From Bacteroidota bacterium (GTDB lineage Bacteria; Bacteroidota; Bacteroidia; Flavobacteriales; Weeksellaceae): a DNA stretch of 41,839 nucleotides. The stretch lies in NCBI GenBank assembly GCA_023387375.1, contig JAEWIE010000028.1, forward strand, positions 1-41,839, in the 5' to 3' direction. The notes under the pieces are model-generated. The model worked only from the letters and a program-made list of their open reading frames with translations, searched no databases and was not told the origin of the DNA. Numbering within the stretch: position 1 is the stretch's first letter; each line of letters starts with the position of its first letter. The position numbers and the translations under genes are program-made. Below are positions 8,494 to 17,221 of the stretch, piece after piece.

Positions 8494-10866
8494 ATGAAAC
8501 TAAAACTACTCTTAATCCTACTTTTAAGCTTTGGATTTTCAAAGGCTCAAAATCACCAAAACAATCCGGAAGCTAGGCACGGCAATAAGTTCGAGCAGCT
8601 AGGCACCATTCTTCCAACCCCTAATGTTTACCGTAACGCAGCGGGAGCCCCGGGAACTCAGTATTGGCAGAACCGCGCCGACTATGAGATCAATGCTTAC
8701 TTAGACGAAGAAAAAAGAAATTTAAAAGGTTCGGAAAAAGTAACCTATTATAACAATTCTCCTGATGCCCTAGATTACCTTTGGCTTCAACTGGATGAGA
8801 ATGAGCATTCCTCCATAAACAATGCGGGATATGATTTCTCTTCCGCACTTCCAAAACAAATGTCTTCAGAGGATCTTAAGCCGAGTGAACTTCCTAAAAA
8901 GAACAACGGTCTTGGGGTTAATCTTGAAAAAGTTGCGGATGCAAACGGGAAAGCCCTTTCGTACACGGTCAACAAAACCATGATGCGTATTGATCTTCCT
9001 TCCCCTTTAAAACCAGGTGATAAAATCACTTTCCACATCGATTGGAATTATAATATTTCAGACCGCCTGTCCACAGGAGGAAGAGGAGGATATGAATATT
9101 TCCCAGAAGACGGGAACGACCTATACACTATTACCCAGTGGTTCCCAAGAATGTGCGTGTACTCTGATTTTCAGGGATGGCAAAACCACCAATTTACAGG
9201 ACGTGGAGAATTTGCGCTTGTATTCGGGAACTACAAAGTAACGATGAACGTTCCTGCTGACCATATCGTGGCGGCCACAGGAGAGGGGAAAAATTACAAA
9301 GAAGTGCTTACTGCAGAGCAGTACAAACGCTATCAAAAAAGCACCACTTCAAATGAACCAATTGAAATTGTTACTTTAGAAGAAGCTAAAAAAGCAGAGA
9401 AACAGAAAAGCAATAAGAGAAAAACATGGATTTTTGAAGCGAAGGATGTTCGTGATTTTGCATGGACTAGTTCTCGAAAATTCATTTGGGATGCGATGCA
9501 CGTAAAAATTCCAGAAAATGGAAACGACGTAATGGCAATGAGTCTTTATCCAAAAGAGGCTTATGGACTTTATAGAAAATTCTCTACCAAAGCGGTAGCG
9601 CATACCATTAAAACCTATTCCGAATTTACCATTCCTTATCCTTACCCTGTAGCGCAGTCCATTGAGGCTTCCAACGGGATGGAATACCCTATGATTTGTT
9701 TCAACTATGGACGTACAGAGAAAGACGGTACGTACTCGGAAGGAACAAAAAACGGAATGATTGGAGTCATTATTCACGAGGTTGGGCACAACTTCTTCCC
9801 AATGATTATCAATTCGGACGAAAGACAGTGGACTTGGATGGATGAAGGACTCAATACCTTTGTGGAATACCTAACCGAGGAGCGTTGGGATCCTAAATTC
9901 CCTTCAAGAAGAGGGCCTGCGCACACGATCGTGGACTACATGAAACTCCCGAAAGATCAGTTGGAACCCATTATGACCAACTCTGAAAATATCACTCATT
10001 TTGGACCAAATGCCTATGCAAAACCTGCCACAGGACTCAATATCTTAAGAGAAACCATCATGGGACGTGAACTTTTTGATCAGGCTTTCAAAACCTATTC
10101 AAAACGTTGGGCTTTCCGTCATCCTGAACCTGCTGACTTCTTTAGATCAATGGAAGATGCGAGTGGCGAAGATTTAGATTGGTTCTGGAGAGGCTGGTTC
10201 TATGGAACGGACCCTGTGGATATCTCCCTAGACAAAGTGACGGTTGCCACCCCCAATTTGGATTATGTGCCAAAAGCAATGACAAGAACTTACACCGTTG
10301 ACAAACCGATTGAAAATGAGTTCGTAGACCTATCTAAAAGACGTAATCAGGCGGATCCTTCTATTGTCTTTCTTACGGAACAAGACAAAGAATTGCAGGA
10401 CTTCTACTATCGCTACAACCGTGGTCAAGAGAAAGTGGACACCACTACTACTCACTCGATGAGCTTTGATTATGCGCAGAAAGTTCCGACAAATGAAAAA
10501 GCTAATCTCAAAAACTTGACAGCGTATCAGCTTGACTTCACGAACAAAGGCGGCCTAGTAATGCCGATTATACTTGAATTCACATTTGAAGACGGAACAA
10601 AACTCGAGGACAAACGTCCGGCTCAAATCTGGAGACACAACGAGAAAAACGTGAAGCTTTTCTATGTGTTCGATAAAAAACTAAAATCGATTCAAGTAGA
10701 CCCGATGAAAGAAACTTCTGACATTGACGAAAAGAACAATTTCTGGAGCGCAAGCGTAAGCAAAGAGCCTGCTACTTCATTTGATGTTTTCAAACGCAAA
10801 CAAGGACAGTCTGCTCGTGGAGCTTCTAGTGGAAGACTAAACCCAATGCAGGCCGCTAAGAAATAA
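8494..10866 (+). CDS. Secreted M1 family metalloaminopeptidase
   Basis: A 790-residue zinc aminopeptidase-type protein. A signal peptide (MKLKLLLILLLSFGFSKAQ) directs it out of the cytoplasm. The N-terminal beta domain includes an EINAYLDEEKRNLKGSE block (about 65-81). The catalytic region has GMEYP (395-399, the place of the usual GxMEN exopeptidase motif), the zinc site HEVGHN (H428, E429, H432) and the third ligand E451 in WMDEGLNTF. The C-terminal third is less conserved and rich in charged residues. Long asparagine- and lysine-rich stretches fit an exported protein. It is probably involved in peptide degradation in the periplasm or at the cell surface; the exact substrate cannot be read from sequence. 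It ends at a strong terminator. Confidence 0.92.
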   Translation: MKLKLLLILLLSFGFSKAQNHQNNPEARHGNKFEQLGTILPTPNVYRNAAGAPGTQYWQNRADYEINAYLDEEKRNLKGSEKVTYYNNSPDALDYLWLQLDENEHSSINNAGYDFSSALPKQMSSEDLKPSELPKKNNGLGVNLEKVADANGKALSYTVNKTMMRIDLPSPLKPGDKITFHIDWNYNISDRLSTGGRGGYEYFPEDGNDLYTITQWFPRMCVYSDFQGWQNHQFTGRGEFALVFGNYKVTMNVPADHIVAATGEGKNYKEVLTAEQYKRYQKSTTSNEPIEIVTLEEAKKAEKQKSNKRKTWIFEAKDVRDFAWTSSRKFIWDAMHVKIPENGNDVMAMSLYPKEAYGLYRKFSTKAVAHTIKTYSEFTIPYPYPVAQSIEASNGMEYPMICFNYGRTEKDGTYSEGTKNGMIGVIIHEVGHNFFPMIINSDERQWTWMDEGLNTFVEYLTEERWDPKFPSRRGPAHTIVDYMKLPKDQLEPIMTNSENITHFGPNAYAKPATGLNILRETIMGRELFDQAFKTYSKRWAFRHPEPADFFRSMEDASGEDLDWFWRGWFYGTDPVDISLDKVTVATPNLDYVPKAMTRTYTVDKPIENEFVDLSKRRNQADPSIVFLTEQDKELQDFYYRYNRGQEKVDTTTTHSMSFDYAQKVPTNEKANLKNLTAYQLDFTNKGGLVMPIILEFTFEDGTKLEDKRPAQIWRHNEKNVKLFYVFDKKLKSIQVDPMKETSDIDEKNNFWSASVSKEPATSFDVFKRKQGQSARGASSGRLNPMQAAKK

Positions 10867-10886
10867 TCCCAATGCAATCTTAAAAT

Positions 10887-10918
10887 AACCACTTGCGAAA
10901 AGCAGGTGGTTTTTTTTT
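10887..10918 (+). terminator. Intrinsic terminator after M1 peptidase gene
   Basis: AACCACTTGC (10887-10896) pairs with GCAGGTGGTT (10902-10911), with one G-U pair and a GAAAA loop, followed directly by a run of T. It insulates groES from readthrough. Confidence 0.88.
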
Positions 10919-10937
10919 GGAAATAGGAAATTTAAAA

Positions 10938-10976
10938 AGTCTGCCATATTTACACTTCTTGTCCAAGAGTCTGCCA
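10938..10976 (+). repeat. Exact 9-bp direct repeat upstream of groES, candidate regulator sites
   Basis: AGTCTGCCA occurs at 10938-10946 and again at 10968-10976, exactly 30 bp apart. Each copy is followed by ATTTA (one inserted base in the first copy). The pair lies 100-140 bp before the groES ATG, after the upstream terminator, where a heat-shock control site would be expected. No strong TAnnTTTG element is present; the nearest is TACATTGG at 11014-11021. The regulatory role is inferred. Confidence 0.5.
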
Positions 10977-11076
10977 ATTTATCCCCCAAAACTAGCTTTT
11001 TGTTTCCCATCTATACATTGGCAAAGTTTTGGAGAAATGAAGGGAAAATAACAACAACTAATTAAATTATACAATT

Positions 11077-11358
11077 ATGTCAGTAAATTTCAAACCGCTT
11101 GCAGACCGCGTTCTCGTTGAACCTACCGCGGCAGAAACCAAAACGGCTTCCGGAATTATCATTCCAGACACGGCACAAGAAAAACCACAAGAAGGAACTG
11201 TAGTGGCAGTAGGCCCTGGAAAAAAAGACGAACCTACTACTGTAAAAGTAGGAGACAAAGTACTTTACGGAAAGTATTCAGGTTCTGAACTTAAATTGGA
11301 AGGAAAAGATTTCCTTATCGTAAGAGAATCTGATCTACTTGGAATTTTAGGAGCGTAA
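11077..11358 (+). CDS. groES: Co-chaperonin GroES
   Basis: GroES caps the GroEL cavity so that enclosed proteins can fold. The 93-residue protein is full length: the PLADRVLVEP start of the beta barrel (residues 7-16), the mobile loop around ETKTASGIIIPD (20-31) that contacts GroEL, and the C-terminal KDFLIVRESDLLG. It starts at ATG 11077 in an AT-rich leader without a Shine-Dalgarno site. groEL follows after 67 bp with no terminator between them, so the two are an operon. The paired 9-bp repeat upstream may be its stress-control site. Confidence 0.97.
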   Translation: MSVNFKPLADRVLVEPTAAETKTASGIIIPDTAQEKPQEGTVVAVGPGKKDEPTTVKVGDKVLYGKYSGSELKLEGKDFLIVRESDLLGILGA

Positions 11359-11425
11359 TTAATTCCTACTCACACAATTTTAATAAAGTCTTCGCAGACG
11401 ATTTATCAACAAAAATAAAATTAAA

Positions 11426-13051
11426 ATGGCAAAAGAAATAAAATTCGATATTGAATCGAGAGACGCGTTAAAAAGAGGTGTAGATGCCTTGGCAAACGCA
11501 GTGAAAGTAACTCTAGGTCCTAAGGGAAGAAATGTGGTAATCGAGAAAGCATTTGGTGCACCTCACGTGACAAAAGATGGAGTTTCTGTAGCAAAAGAAA
11601 TTGAACTAGAAGACAAAGTTGAAAACTTAGGAGCACAAATGGTAAAAGAAGTTGCTTCTAAAACCAATGATATTGCCGGAGACGGTACCACTACTGCAAC
11701 TGTACTTGCTCAAGCGATCGTTCGTGAAGGACTTAAAAACGTAGCAGCAGGAGCCAATCCAATGGATTTAAAAAGAGGTATTGACCAAGCGGTTACTAGT
11801 ATCGTCGAAAACCTTAAATCTCAATCTCAAGAGGTGGGTGAAGCGGCTGAAAAAATCAAGCAGGTAGCTTCTATTTCTGCAAACAATGATGACACCATTG
11901 GTGCTCTTATCGCAGAAGCCTTTGGAAAAGTAGGAAAAGAAGGAGTAATCACAGTAGAAGAAGCAAAAGGAACCGATACTACCGTAGACGTTGTAGAAGG
12001 AATGCAATTCGACAGAGGATACCAATCTCCTTACTTCGTGACTAATTCTGAGAAAATGGTAACGGAACTTGAAAACCCATACATTCTACTTGTAGAGAAG
12101 AAAATTTCTTCCATGAAAGAACTCCTTCCTGTACTTGAACCTGTAGCTCAAGCTGGAAAATCTCTACTTATCATTTCTGAAGAAGTAGAAGGAGAAGCGC
12201 TTGCAACACTTGTTGTAAACAAACTAAGAGGATCTTTAAAAATTGCAGCTGTAAAAGCGCCAGGATTTGGTGACCGTAGAAAAGCAATGCTTGAAGACAT
12301 CGCAATTCTAACAGGAGGTCAAGTAATCTCTGAAGAAAGAGGGTTCACAATGGAGAACGCAACTCTTGAGATGTTAGGAACGGCTGAGAAAGTTTCGATT
12401 GACAAAGACAACACAACCATCGTAAACGGAGGAGGAGACCAAGCGCAAATCAAAGGGCGCGTGGGACAAATCAAAGCTCAGATGGAGAACACAACTTCAG
12501 ATTACGATAGAGAAAAACTTCAAGAACGTCTTGCTAAATTAGCAGGTGGAGTTGCTGTACTTTATGTAGGTGCTGCATCTGAAGTAGAAATGAAAGAGAA
12601 AAAAGACCGTGTAGACGATGCTCTTCATGCAACAAGAGCCGCTGTAGAAGAAGGAATCGTTCCTGGAGGTGGAGTTGCCCTTGTAAGAAGCATTGAAGCG
12701 CTTAGCAACTTAACGGCTGAAAACGCAGATCAACTTACCGGAATCAAAATTGTAAAAAGAGCCATTGAAGAGCCATTAAGACAAATTGTGGCAAACGCAG
12801 GGGGTGAAGGTTCTGTTATCGTTGCGAAAGTATCAGAAGGAAAAGGAGACTTCGGATTCAACGCGAAAAACGAAGAGTACGTAAACATGTTTGAAGCAGG
12901 GATTATCGACCCTACGAAAGTAGTACGTGTTGCCCTTGAAAATGCAGCTTCTGTTTCTGGAATGCTACTTACCACAGAATGTGTGATTACAGATATTAAG
13001 AAAGACGAGCCTCAGATGCCAATGGGCGGAGGAATGCCAGGGATGATGTAA
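11426..13051 (+). CDS. groEL: Chaperonin GroEL
   Basis: GroEL is the 60-kDa ATP-driven chaperonin. The 541-residue protein is complete, with TLGPKGRNVVIEK (about 30-42), the ATP-binding GDGTTTATVLAQ (86-97), an apical domain, the signature AAVEEGIVPGGG in the second equatorial part, and the flexible GGM tail (GGGMPGMM). Codon use is the most uniform in the window, as expected for a highly expressed gene. It is the last gene of groES-groEL and ends at a strong hairpin. Confidence 0.98.
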   Translation: MAKEIKFDIESRDALKRGVDALANAVKVTLGPKGRNVVIEKAFGAPHVTKDGVSVAKEIELEDKVENLGAQMVKEVASKTNDIAGDGTTTATVLAQAIVREGLKNVAAGANPMDLKRGIDQAVTSIVENLKSQSQEVGEAAEKIKQVASISANNDDTIGALIAEAFGKVGKEGVITVEEAKGTDTTVDVVEGMQFDRGYQSPYFVTNSEKMVTELENPYILLVEKKISSMKELLPVLEPVAQAGKSLLIISEEVEGEALATLVVNKLRGSLKIAAVKAPGFGDRRKAMLEDIAILTGGQVISEERGFTMENATLEMLGTAEKVSIDKDNTTIVNGGGDQAQIKGRVGQIKAQMENTTSDYDREKLQERLAKLAGGVAVLYVGAASEVEMKEKKDRVDDALHATRAAVEEGIVPGGGVALVRSIEALSNLTAENADQLTGIKIVKRAIEEPLRQIVANAGGEGSVIVAKVSEGKGDFGFNAKNEEYVNMFEAGIIDPTKVVRVALENAASVSGMLLTTECVITDIKKDEPQMPMGGGMPGMM

Positions 13052-13083
13052 TAAAATCCCGGTATTCGTTTTTCGAATTCTAT

Positions 13084-13120
13084 AGCAGCGAGCTTTTTTA
13101 AAGAGCTCGCTGCTTTTTTT
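13084..13120 (+). terminator. Intrinsic terminator of groESL
   Basis: AGCAGCGAGCT (13084-13094) pairs perfectly with AGCTCGCTGCT (13104-13114) and is followed by seven T. The remaining ~200 bp to the ABC exporter gene hold nothing I can recognise. Confidence 0.92.
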
Positions 13121-13321
13121 ATACCTAGCTATTTTAAATAATCATCAAAAGGAAATCGAGAAAAACGAGTGCAGATTCTATTAGTCGTTTCGTTGAAGTG
13201 GGCCCCTGCTTAATTTGCCATTCTACATAGAGCCTACATGCCCTAGATTTTCAAACTCTGGAAAATAAGTTAGGTACTAAATCAATAAAGAATCGATAAA
13301 CACAAAAGAAACGTTAGAAAC

Positions 13322-15085
13322 CTAGATTTCGTCTGACGTACTGTCCTCTTCGATGCTCGATTTTTGAAGCTGACCTTTGTATAGGTTTGAATAGAATCCT
13401 CCTAGCTTAAGGAGCTCTTCATGGGTTCCTTGCTCTACAATTAGACCTGAGTCCATCACCAAAATCTTATCTGCTTTTTGAATGGTGGAGAGTCTGTGTG
13501 CAATAATAATGGAGGTACGATTCTGCGTGATTTTCTCTGTTGCGCGCTGAATCAGTTTTTCACTCTGTGGGTCAATGGAGGAAGTAGCTTCATCAAGAAT
13601 TAAGATCTTTGGATCAGAAAGGTAAGCCCTAAGGAACGATAAAAGCTGTCTTTGTCCTAACGATATAGAGCTTCCTCTTTCACTCACGACATAATTGTAT
13701 CCTCCAGGTAGCTGAGAAATAAACTGATCTACCTCTATTTCTTTCGCTGCTTTTTGTACTTTTTCAAGCGTGACGTCTGCATCACCAAAAGCTAAATTCT
13801 CATAGATCGTGTCATGGAATAAGAAAACATCCTGCAAGACCACACCTACGTGAGTTCTTAAATTATAAAGTTCGTATTTTTCAAGCGGTAAGCCATCAAT
13901 TAAAATCTCACCAGAATTGCGGTCATAAAGTCGTGTAAGCAAACTGATAATTGTCGATTTTCCGGCACCGGTGGCACCTACAATGGCAACACTCTCTCCT
14001 GGATTCACCTGAAAACTGATGCCCTTAAGAACTTCTTGTTTTTCATCATATGAAAAATGAACATCCTTAAATTCAATACGTCCTTCAAAATGATCTTTTT
14101 TCACGGTGCCGGTATTGGTCATAGATAAATCTTGATCCATCAGTCCTAAAACTCGCTCTGCCCCCACAATGCCTCGCTGAATGTTGTTAAAGCGGTCTGC
14201 AATTTGTCGAAGCGGTCGAATAAGCATTGAAATATACTGGATGAACGCAATGACAACCCCCGCTGTAATGGTAATATAGCCACCATAAAATAGGACAAAA
14301 CCAATAAACAAAGAAGAAATTAACTCCACCACAGGGAAAAAGAGAGAAAAGATAAAGACGGTTCTAAGTAGTGCGCTTTTTAAAGTCTCATTAATCGTCA
14401 CAAATTTCGAAAACTCCTGTTCTTGTCGGTTAAAAACTTGAATCAGTTGCATTCCTGCAAGCCTTTCCTGTACAAATGAGTTTTGATTGGCAGTCCAAGT
14501 TCTTTCGTCTCCAAATGCTTTTTTAAGTCTCTTTTGAAAGAACCGTGTGATTACCACCATTAGAGGTAAAATTGCAATTGAAATATAACTCAGGTGCTCG
14601 TTTGTGTTAAACATCATAACAAGCACAAAAACAATTCGTAAGATATCACCAAATACCATCAGAAATCCATCGGTATACACTGTGGCAATGGTTTCCACAT
14701 CTCCCACCGCTCGGGTTACTAATTGACCGATTGGGGTTTTGTCAAAGAAGGAGGTCTTGAAATAAATGAGCTTCTTGTAGAGCCTTTCTCGAATATCTCG
14801 TATCACATTTTGGGAAATGAAATTGGAGAAATAAACGAGGAAGAAATTAAGAAAGGTCTCCATGAGGACAAGGCCCACCAACCAATAAATATGCTTCATC
14901 ATAAGGCCTTTATCACTTAACTTGATAATGTCATTATCGACGATCTGCATCGTTAAATAAGGCCGGAATGTGGAGGTTACCGAAAGCAAAATGGATATGA
15001 CCAAGGCGAAAATAAACCACGAACGAAATTTCATGCCTATTAGAAATAAGCGTTTGATTATAGATCCGGTCGAGGGTTTATTCAT
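13322..15085 (-). CDS. ABC transporter, fused permease and ATPase (MsbA/MDR-like exporter)
   Basis: A half-size exporter: six membrane segments in the first ~310 residues, then an ATPase domain. In the 587-residue form the Walker A GATGAGKST is at 370-378, the signature reads ISLGQ (474-478, with Leu replacing the first Gly of LSGGQ), and Walker B ILILDEAT is at 494-501, followed by the H-loop IIIAHRLST. It most resembles MsbA or YheI/YheH-type drug and lipid exporters; it would act as a dimer, but no partner half is adjacent. Substrate unknown. I chose ATG 15085 (MNKPSTG). A TTG nine codons upstream (15112) is in frame but would leave a leader of only about 5 nt after the -7 element at 15124-15131. 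Confidence 0.9.
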   Translation of the reverse strand: MNKPSTGSIIKRLFLIGMKFRSWFIFALVISILLSVTSTFRPYLTMQIVDNDIIKLSDKGLMMKHIYWLVGLVLMETFLNFFLVYFSNFISQNVIRDIRERLYKKLIYFKTSFFDKTPIGQLVTRAVGDVETIATVYTDGFLMVFGDILRIVFVLVMMFNTNEHLSYISIAILPLMVVITRFFQKRLKKAFGDERTWTANQNSFVQERLAGMQLIQVFNRQEQEFSKFVTINETLKSALLRTVFIFSLFFPVVELISSLFIGFVLFYGGYITITAGVVIAFIQYISMLIRPLRQIADRFNNIQRGIVGAERVLGLMDQDLSMTNTGTVKKDHFEGRIEFKDVHFSYDEKQEVLKGISFQVNPGESVAIVGATGAGKSTIISLLTRLYDRNSGEILIDGLPLEKYELYNLRTHVGVVLQDVFLFHDTIYENLAFGDADVTLEKVQKAAKEIEVDQFISQLPGGYNYVVSERGSSISLGQRQLLSFLRAYLSDPKILILDEATSSIDPQSEKLIQRATEKITQNRTSIIIAHRLSTIQKADKILVMDSGLIVEQGTHEELLKLGGFYSNLYKGQLQKSSIEEDSTSDEI

Positions 15086-15123
15086 AGAGGTATAAAAATT
15101 TAGGACAGTCAAATTTTCTGATG

Positions 15124-15131
15124 CAAATTTA
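15124..15131 (-). promoter_or_regulatory. Promoter -7 element for ABC exporter gene
   Basis: Minus strand reads TAAATTTG, an exact TAnnTTTG match. It lies in the 96-bp gap downstream of truA, so the exporter gene can be transcribed on its own. Confidence 0.5.
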
Positions 15132-15181
15132 CGGAATGTTTCATAGATAGAGCCCCCTCACAATCATAGGGTTTTAAAAAT

Positions 15182-15934
15182 CTAGTCCTTTTTTAGGATC
15201 GATTCCCACTCGTAGCCTACGTCTACGAGATAGAGACCGTGCGCAGGGGCAGAGGTTCCTGCTTTATTTCGATTTTTGCTATCAATAATTTCTCTTACCT
15301 CTTCTGGCTTAATTTTCCCCACTCCCACTTCAAGTAGAGTTCCTACAATGGCGCGAACCATATTGCGCAAAAATCGATTGGCAGATATGGTGAAAATAAG
15401 CTGATCACCTATTTGTTCCCATTTTGCTTTATAGATCTGGCAAACAAAGGTTTTGTTATCGCCCCCTACTTTTGCAAAACTTTCAAATTCTTTGTACTCA
15501 CAAATGATTTCAGCAGCCTGATTCATTTTCTCCACATCGAGTTCTCTTGTGTAATAGGAATAGGCTGTATCGATTGAAAACGGATCCTTTACTAAAGAAA
15601 CATGATACTGATAAGTTCGATAAGTAGCATCAAACCGAGCATGGGCTGAGGGCTGAACTTCAAAAAGTCTTTCGACCCCAATGTCCTTTGGCAAAAACCG
15701 ATTTAAACGTCTTACCAGATCAGAAGGAATCCTCTCTGTTACATCGAAATGTGCAAATATTTTTTTCGCATGTACACCCGTATCCGTTCTACCTGCACCT
15801 GTAATACTTATTTTCTCACGTAGTAATGTGGAAAGAGAAGTTTCTAGAACCTCTTGCACCGAGATTTCTCGGGGCTGAATTTGGTAGCCAAAATAATTCT
15901 TTCCCAAGTAGGAAAACTCTATAAAATATCTCAA
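15182..15934 (-). CDS. truA: tRNA pseudouridine(38-40) synthase TruA
   Basis: TruA converts uridines 38-40 of the tRNA anticodon arm to pseudouridine. The protein has the N-terminal YFIEFSYLGKNYFGYQ, the catalytic Asp in GAGRTDTGVHA (D51 in the 250-residue form), and RFLRNMVRAIVGTLLEVG near the C-terminus, all diagnostic. The start is taken as TTG 15934 (reading MRYFIEFSYLG), which matches the usual family N-terminus. A TTG at 15955 is in frame but lies inside the promoter's TAnnTTTG, so it cannot be in the message. truA diverges from the phosphoesterase gene across a 32-bp gap. Confidence 0.95.
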   Translation of the reverse strand: MRYFIEFSYLGKNYFGYQIQPREISVQEVLETSLSTLLREKISITGAGRTDTGVHAKKIFAHFDVTERIPSDLVRRLNRFLPKDIGVERLFEVQPSAHARFDATYRTYQYHVSLVKDPFSIDTAYSYYTRELDVEKMNQAAEIICEYKEFESFAKVGGDNKTFVCQIYKAKWEQIGDQLIFTISANRFLRNMVRAIVGTLLEVGVGKIKPEEVREIIDSKNRNKAGTSAPAHGLYLVDVGYEWESILKKD

Positions 15935-15939
15935 TTTCG

Positions 15940-15960
15940 TATGTTTGCAATGCAAAAATA
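15940..15960. promoter_or_regulatory. Overlapping divergent promoters of truA and the phosphoesterase gene
   Basis: The plus strand carries TATGTTTG (15940-15947) and the minus strand TATTTTTG (15960-15953), both exact TAnnTTTG matches. Together they form a palindrome, TTTGCA-A-TGCAAA (15944-15956). Each points to a transcript start about 7 bp beyond, giving leaders of roughly 12-13 nt before two TTG start codons (15934 and 15967). No TTG -33 box is evident on either side. Confidence 0.65.
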
Positions 15961-15966
15961 AAACAT

Positions 15967-16464
15967 TTGAAGAAGATACTCTTACTTTCTGATACGCATT
16001 CTTTTGTGGATGAGCGCATATTGCATTACGCTGAACAAGCGGATGAAATTTGGCATGCGGGAGATTTCGGAAATCTAGAGGTCTTTGAGGCGTTGGAAGC
16101 TAAAGGAACTCTTCGCGCTGTCTTTGGAAATATTGACGGAACTGCTATTCGAAGCCGCTGTCCTGAGTCTCTCTGCTTTACTTGTGAAGGTCTTGAGGTT
16201 TTCATGATTCACATCGGAGGCTACCCCGGCAAGTACTCCCCTGCCGCTAGAGAAAGTCTTAAGCAGCTAAAACCGAAACTCTTCATTTCAGGGCACTCGC
16301 ATATTTTAAAAGTAATGCACGATAAGAGTTTAAATCTTTTGCATTTGAATCCTGGCGCCTGCGGCCGCCAAGGCTGGCATCAAAAACGAACGATGTTAAG
16401 TTTTGAAATAGAGAAAGGAGAAATTCAAAACCTAGTTGTAATTGAACTAGGAAACAAAACGTAA
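15967..16464 (+). CDS. YfcE/MJ0936-type metallophosphoesterase
   Basis: A 165-residue cytoplasmic phosphodiesterase-like protein of the calcineurin-like superfamily. The metal-binding motifs are intact: D9 and H11 in SDTH, D33 in HAGD, N55 and D57 in GNID, H82 in MIHIGG, and H110/H112 in SGHSH. This set and the short length fit the YfcE/MJ0936 group, whose physiological substrates are mostly unknown. Translation starts at TTG 15967 (MKKILLLSDTH), just after the shared divergent promoter. The Smr-domain gene follows after 8 bp and is probably cotranscribed. Confidence 0.88.
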   Translation: MKKILLLSDTHSFVDERILHYAEQADEIWHAGDFGNLEVFEALEAKGTLRAVFGNIDGTAIRSRCPESLCFTCEGLEVFMIHIGGYPGKYSPAARESLKQLKPKLFISGHSHILKVMHDKSLNLLHLNPGACGRQGWHQKRTMLSFEIEKGEIQNLVVIELGNKT

Positions 16465-16472
16465 GAAAAGCA

Positions 16473-16967
16473 ATGAAAATTAACGATGCCGTATCGCTTA
16501 TAGATCAAGATTTGCAAGGAACTATCACTTCGGTTCATGGCGAATGGGTCGTATTTAAAGATATGCACGGGTTCACTCATAAACATCTCAAATCAGAACT
16601 GGTTCTTATGGATTCCTCCCTTTATGAAAACATGGAGGTACAACCAAAACAAGAACCTTTAAAAACAACCTCTAAGAAACATCAAAAAAACCATCTTGTC
16701 CTTGACCTTCATTTTGATAAACTAGTTTCGAACCCCCTTGCCTACGAGAGTTTCGAAAGATTATTTCTTCAAAAAGAAAAACTTATCGAAACCATTGAAT
16801 TCTGCCGAACTCACCATTTAAAGAAATTAGAAATCATCCATGGTTTGGGCGATGGAGTCCTACAAAAGCTTGTGGTAGACTACCTAGAAAATGCGATGGA
16901 TCTTGAATTTCATCACACTCAGATCTTAGCCGAACAATCGGCAAGCATACTTGTATACTGGAAGTGA
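16473..16967 (+). CDS. Smr-domain protein
   Basis: A 164-residue protein with a small N-terminal beta-like region (about 1-50), a basic linker, and a C-terminal Smr domain. The domain shows LDLH (77-80) and IIHGLGDGVLQ (121-131), which are the LDxH and HGxG signatures of the family. Smr domains are nucleic-acid binding and often nick DNA or RNA; stand-alone bacterial versions have been tied to collided-ribosome rescue or to DNA structure processing. The first 50 residues (AVSLIDQDLQGTITSVHGEW) resemble the short fold seen with Smr in other Bacteroidetes. Precise role here is not known. Confidence 0.85.
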   Translation: MKINDAVSLIDQDLQGTITSVHGEWVVFKDMHGFTHKHLKSELVLMDSSLYENMEVQPKQEPLKTTSKKHQKNHLVLDLHFDKLVSNPLAYESFERLFLQKEKLIETIEFCRTHHLKKLEIIHGLGDGVLQKLVVDYLENAMDLEFHHTQILAEQSASILVYWK

Positions 16968-17024
16968 TTCGTAGTATGCTTAGCGAATTCGCAATGGTTA
17001 AAAGATTTTACCCAAAAAAGTGAA

Positions 17025-17044
17025 TTTCACAATCGCTTGTGAAA
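17025..17044. repeat. Perfect hairpin in the 291-bp gap after the Smr gene
   Basis: TTTCACAA (17025-17032) pairs with TTGTGAAA (17037-17044) around the loop TCGC. There is no T tract after it on the plus strand, so it is a poor intrinsic terminator. A 10-bp palindrome, GCGAATTCGC, lies just before it at 16983-16992. Confidence 0.55.
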
Positions 17045-17080
17045 AATTCATCACTATCCACAAGTTGCTTAAACGCGAAA

Positions 17081-17100
17081 AAAAGTGAATTGCGATTGGG
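17081..17100 (+). repeat. 20-bp sequence repeated at 19484-19503 (18 of 20 identical)
   Basis: AAAAGTGAATTGCGATTGGG recurs as AAAAGTGAATTTCGCTTGGG at 19484-19503. The two copies bracket the ATPase gene and the unknown small gene. A weaker related sequence lies at 17016-17036 (AAAAGTGAATTTCACAATCGC). This may mark the ends of an inserted segment or be chance similarity in AT-rich DNA. Confidence 0.35.
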
Positions 17101-17150
17101 TCTAATTAATCAGGCAGAAGAACTGAAAATCCAGCTTTAAATCAGGAAAC

Positions 17151-17177
17151 GAATTAAGTAATTTAAATACTTAATTC
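17151..17177. repeat. 10-bp inverted repeat before the ATPase gene
   Basis: GAATTAAGTA (17151-17160) and TACTTAATTC (17168-17177) are perfect inverted copies separated by ATTTAAA. It lies 45 bp before the operator-like repeat and may be a protein-binding site. Confidence 0.45.
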
Positions 17178-17221
17178 ACCTTTATTTCATTCTTTTTACA
17201 AAAATAAGCATGTTACAACAG

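Noticed and set aside
11014..11033. Sigma-54-like TTGGCA...TTGG sequence before groES
   Set aside because: The GG-to-second-element spacing is one base short and the second element lacks GC, so it does not meet the -24/-12 pattern.
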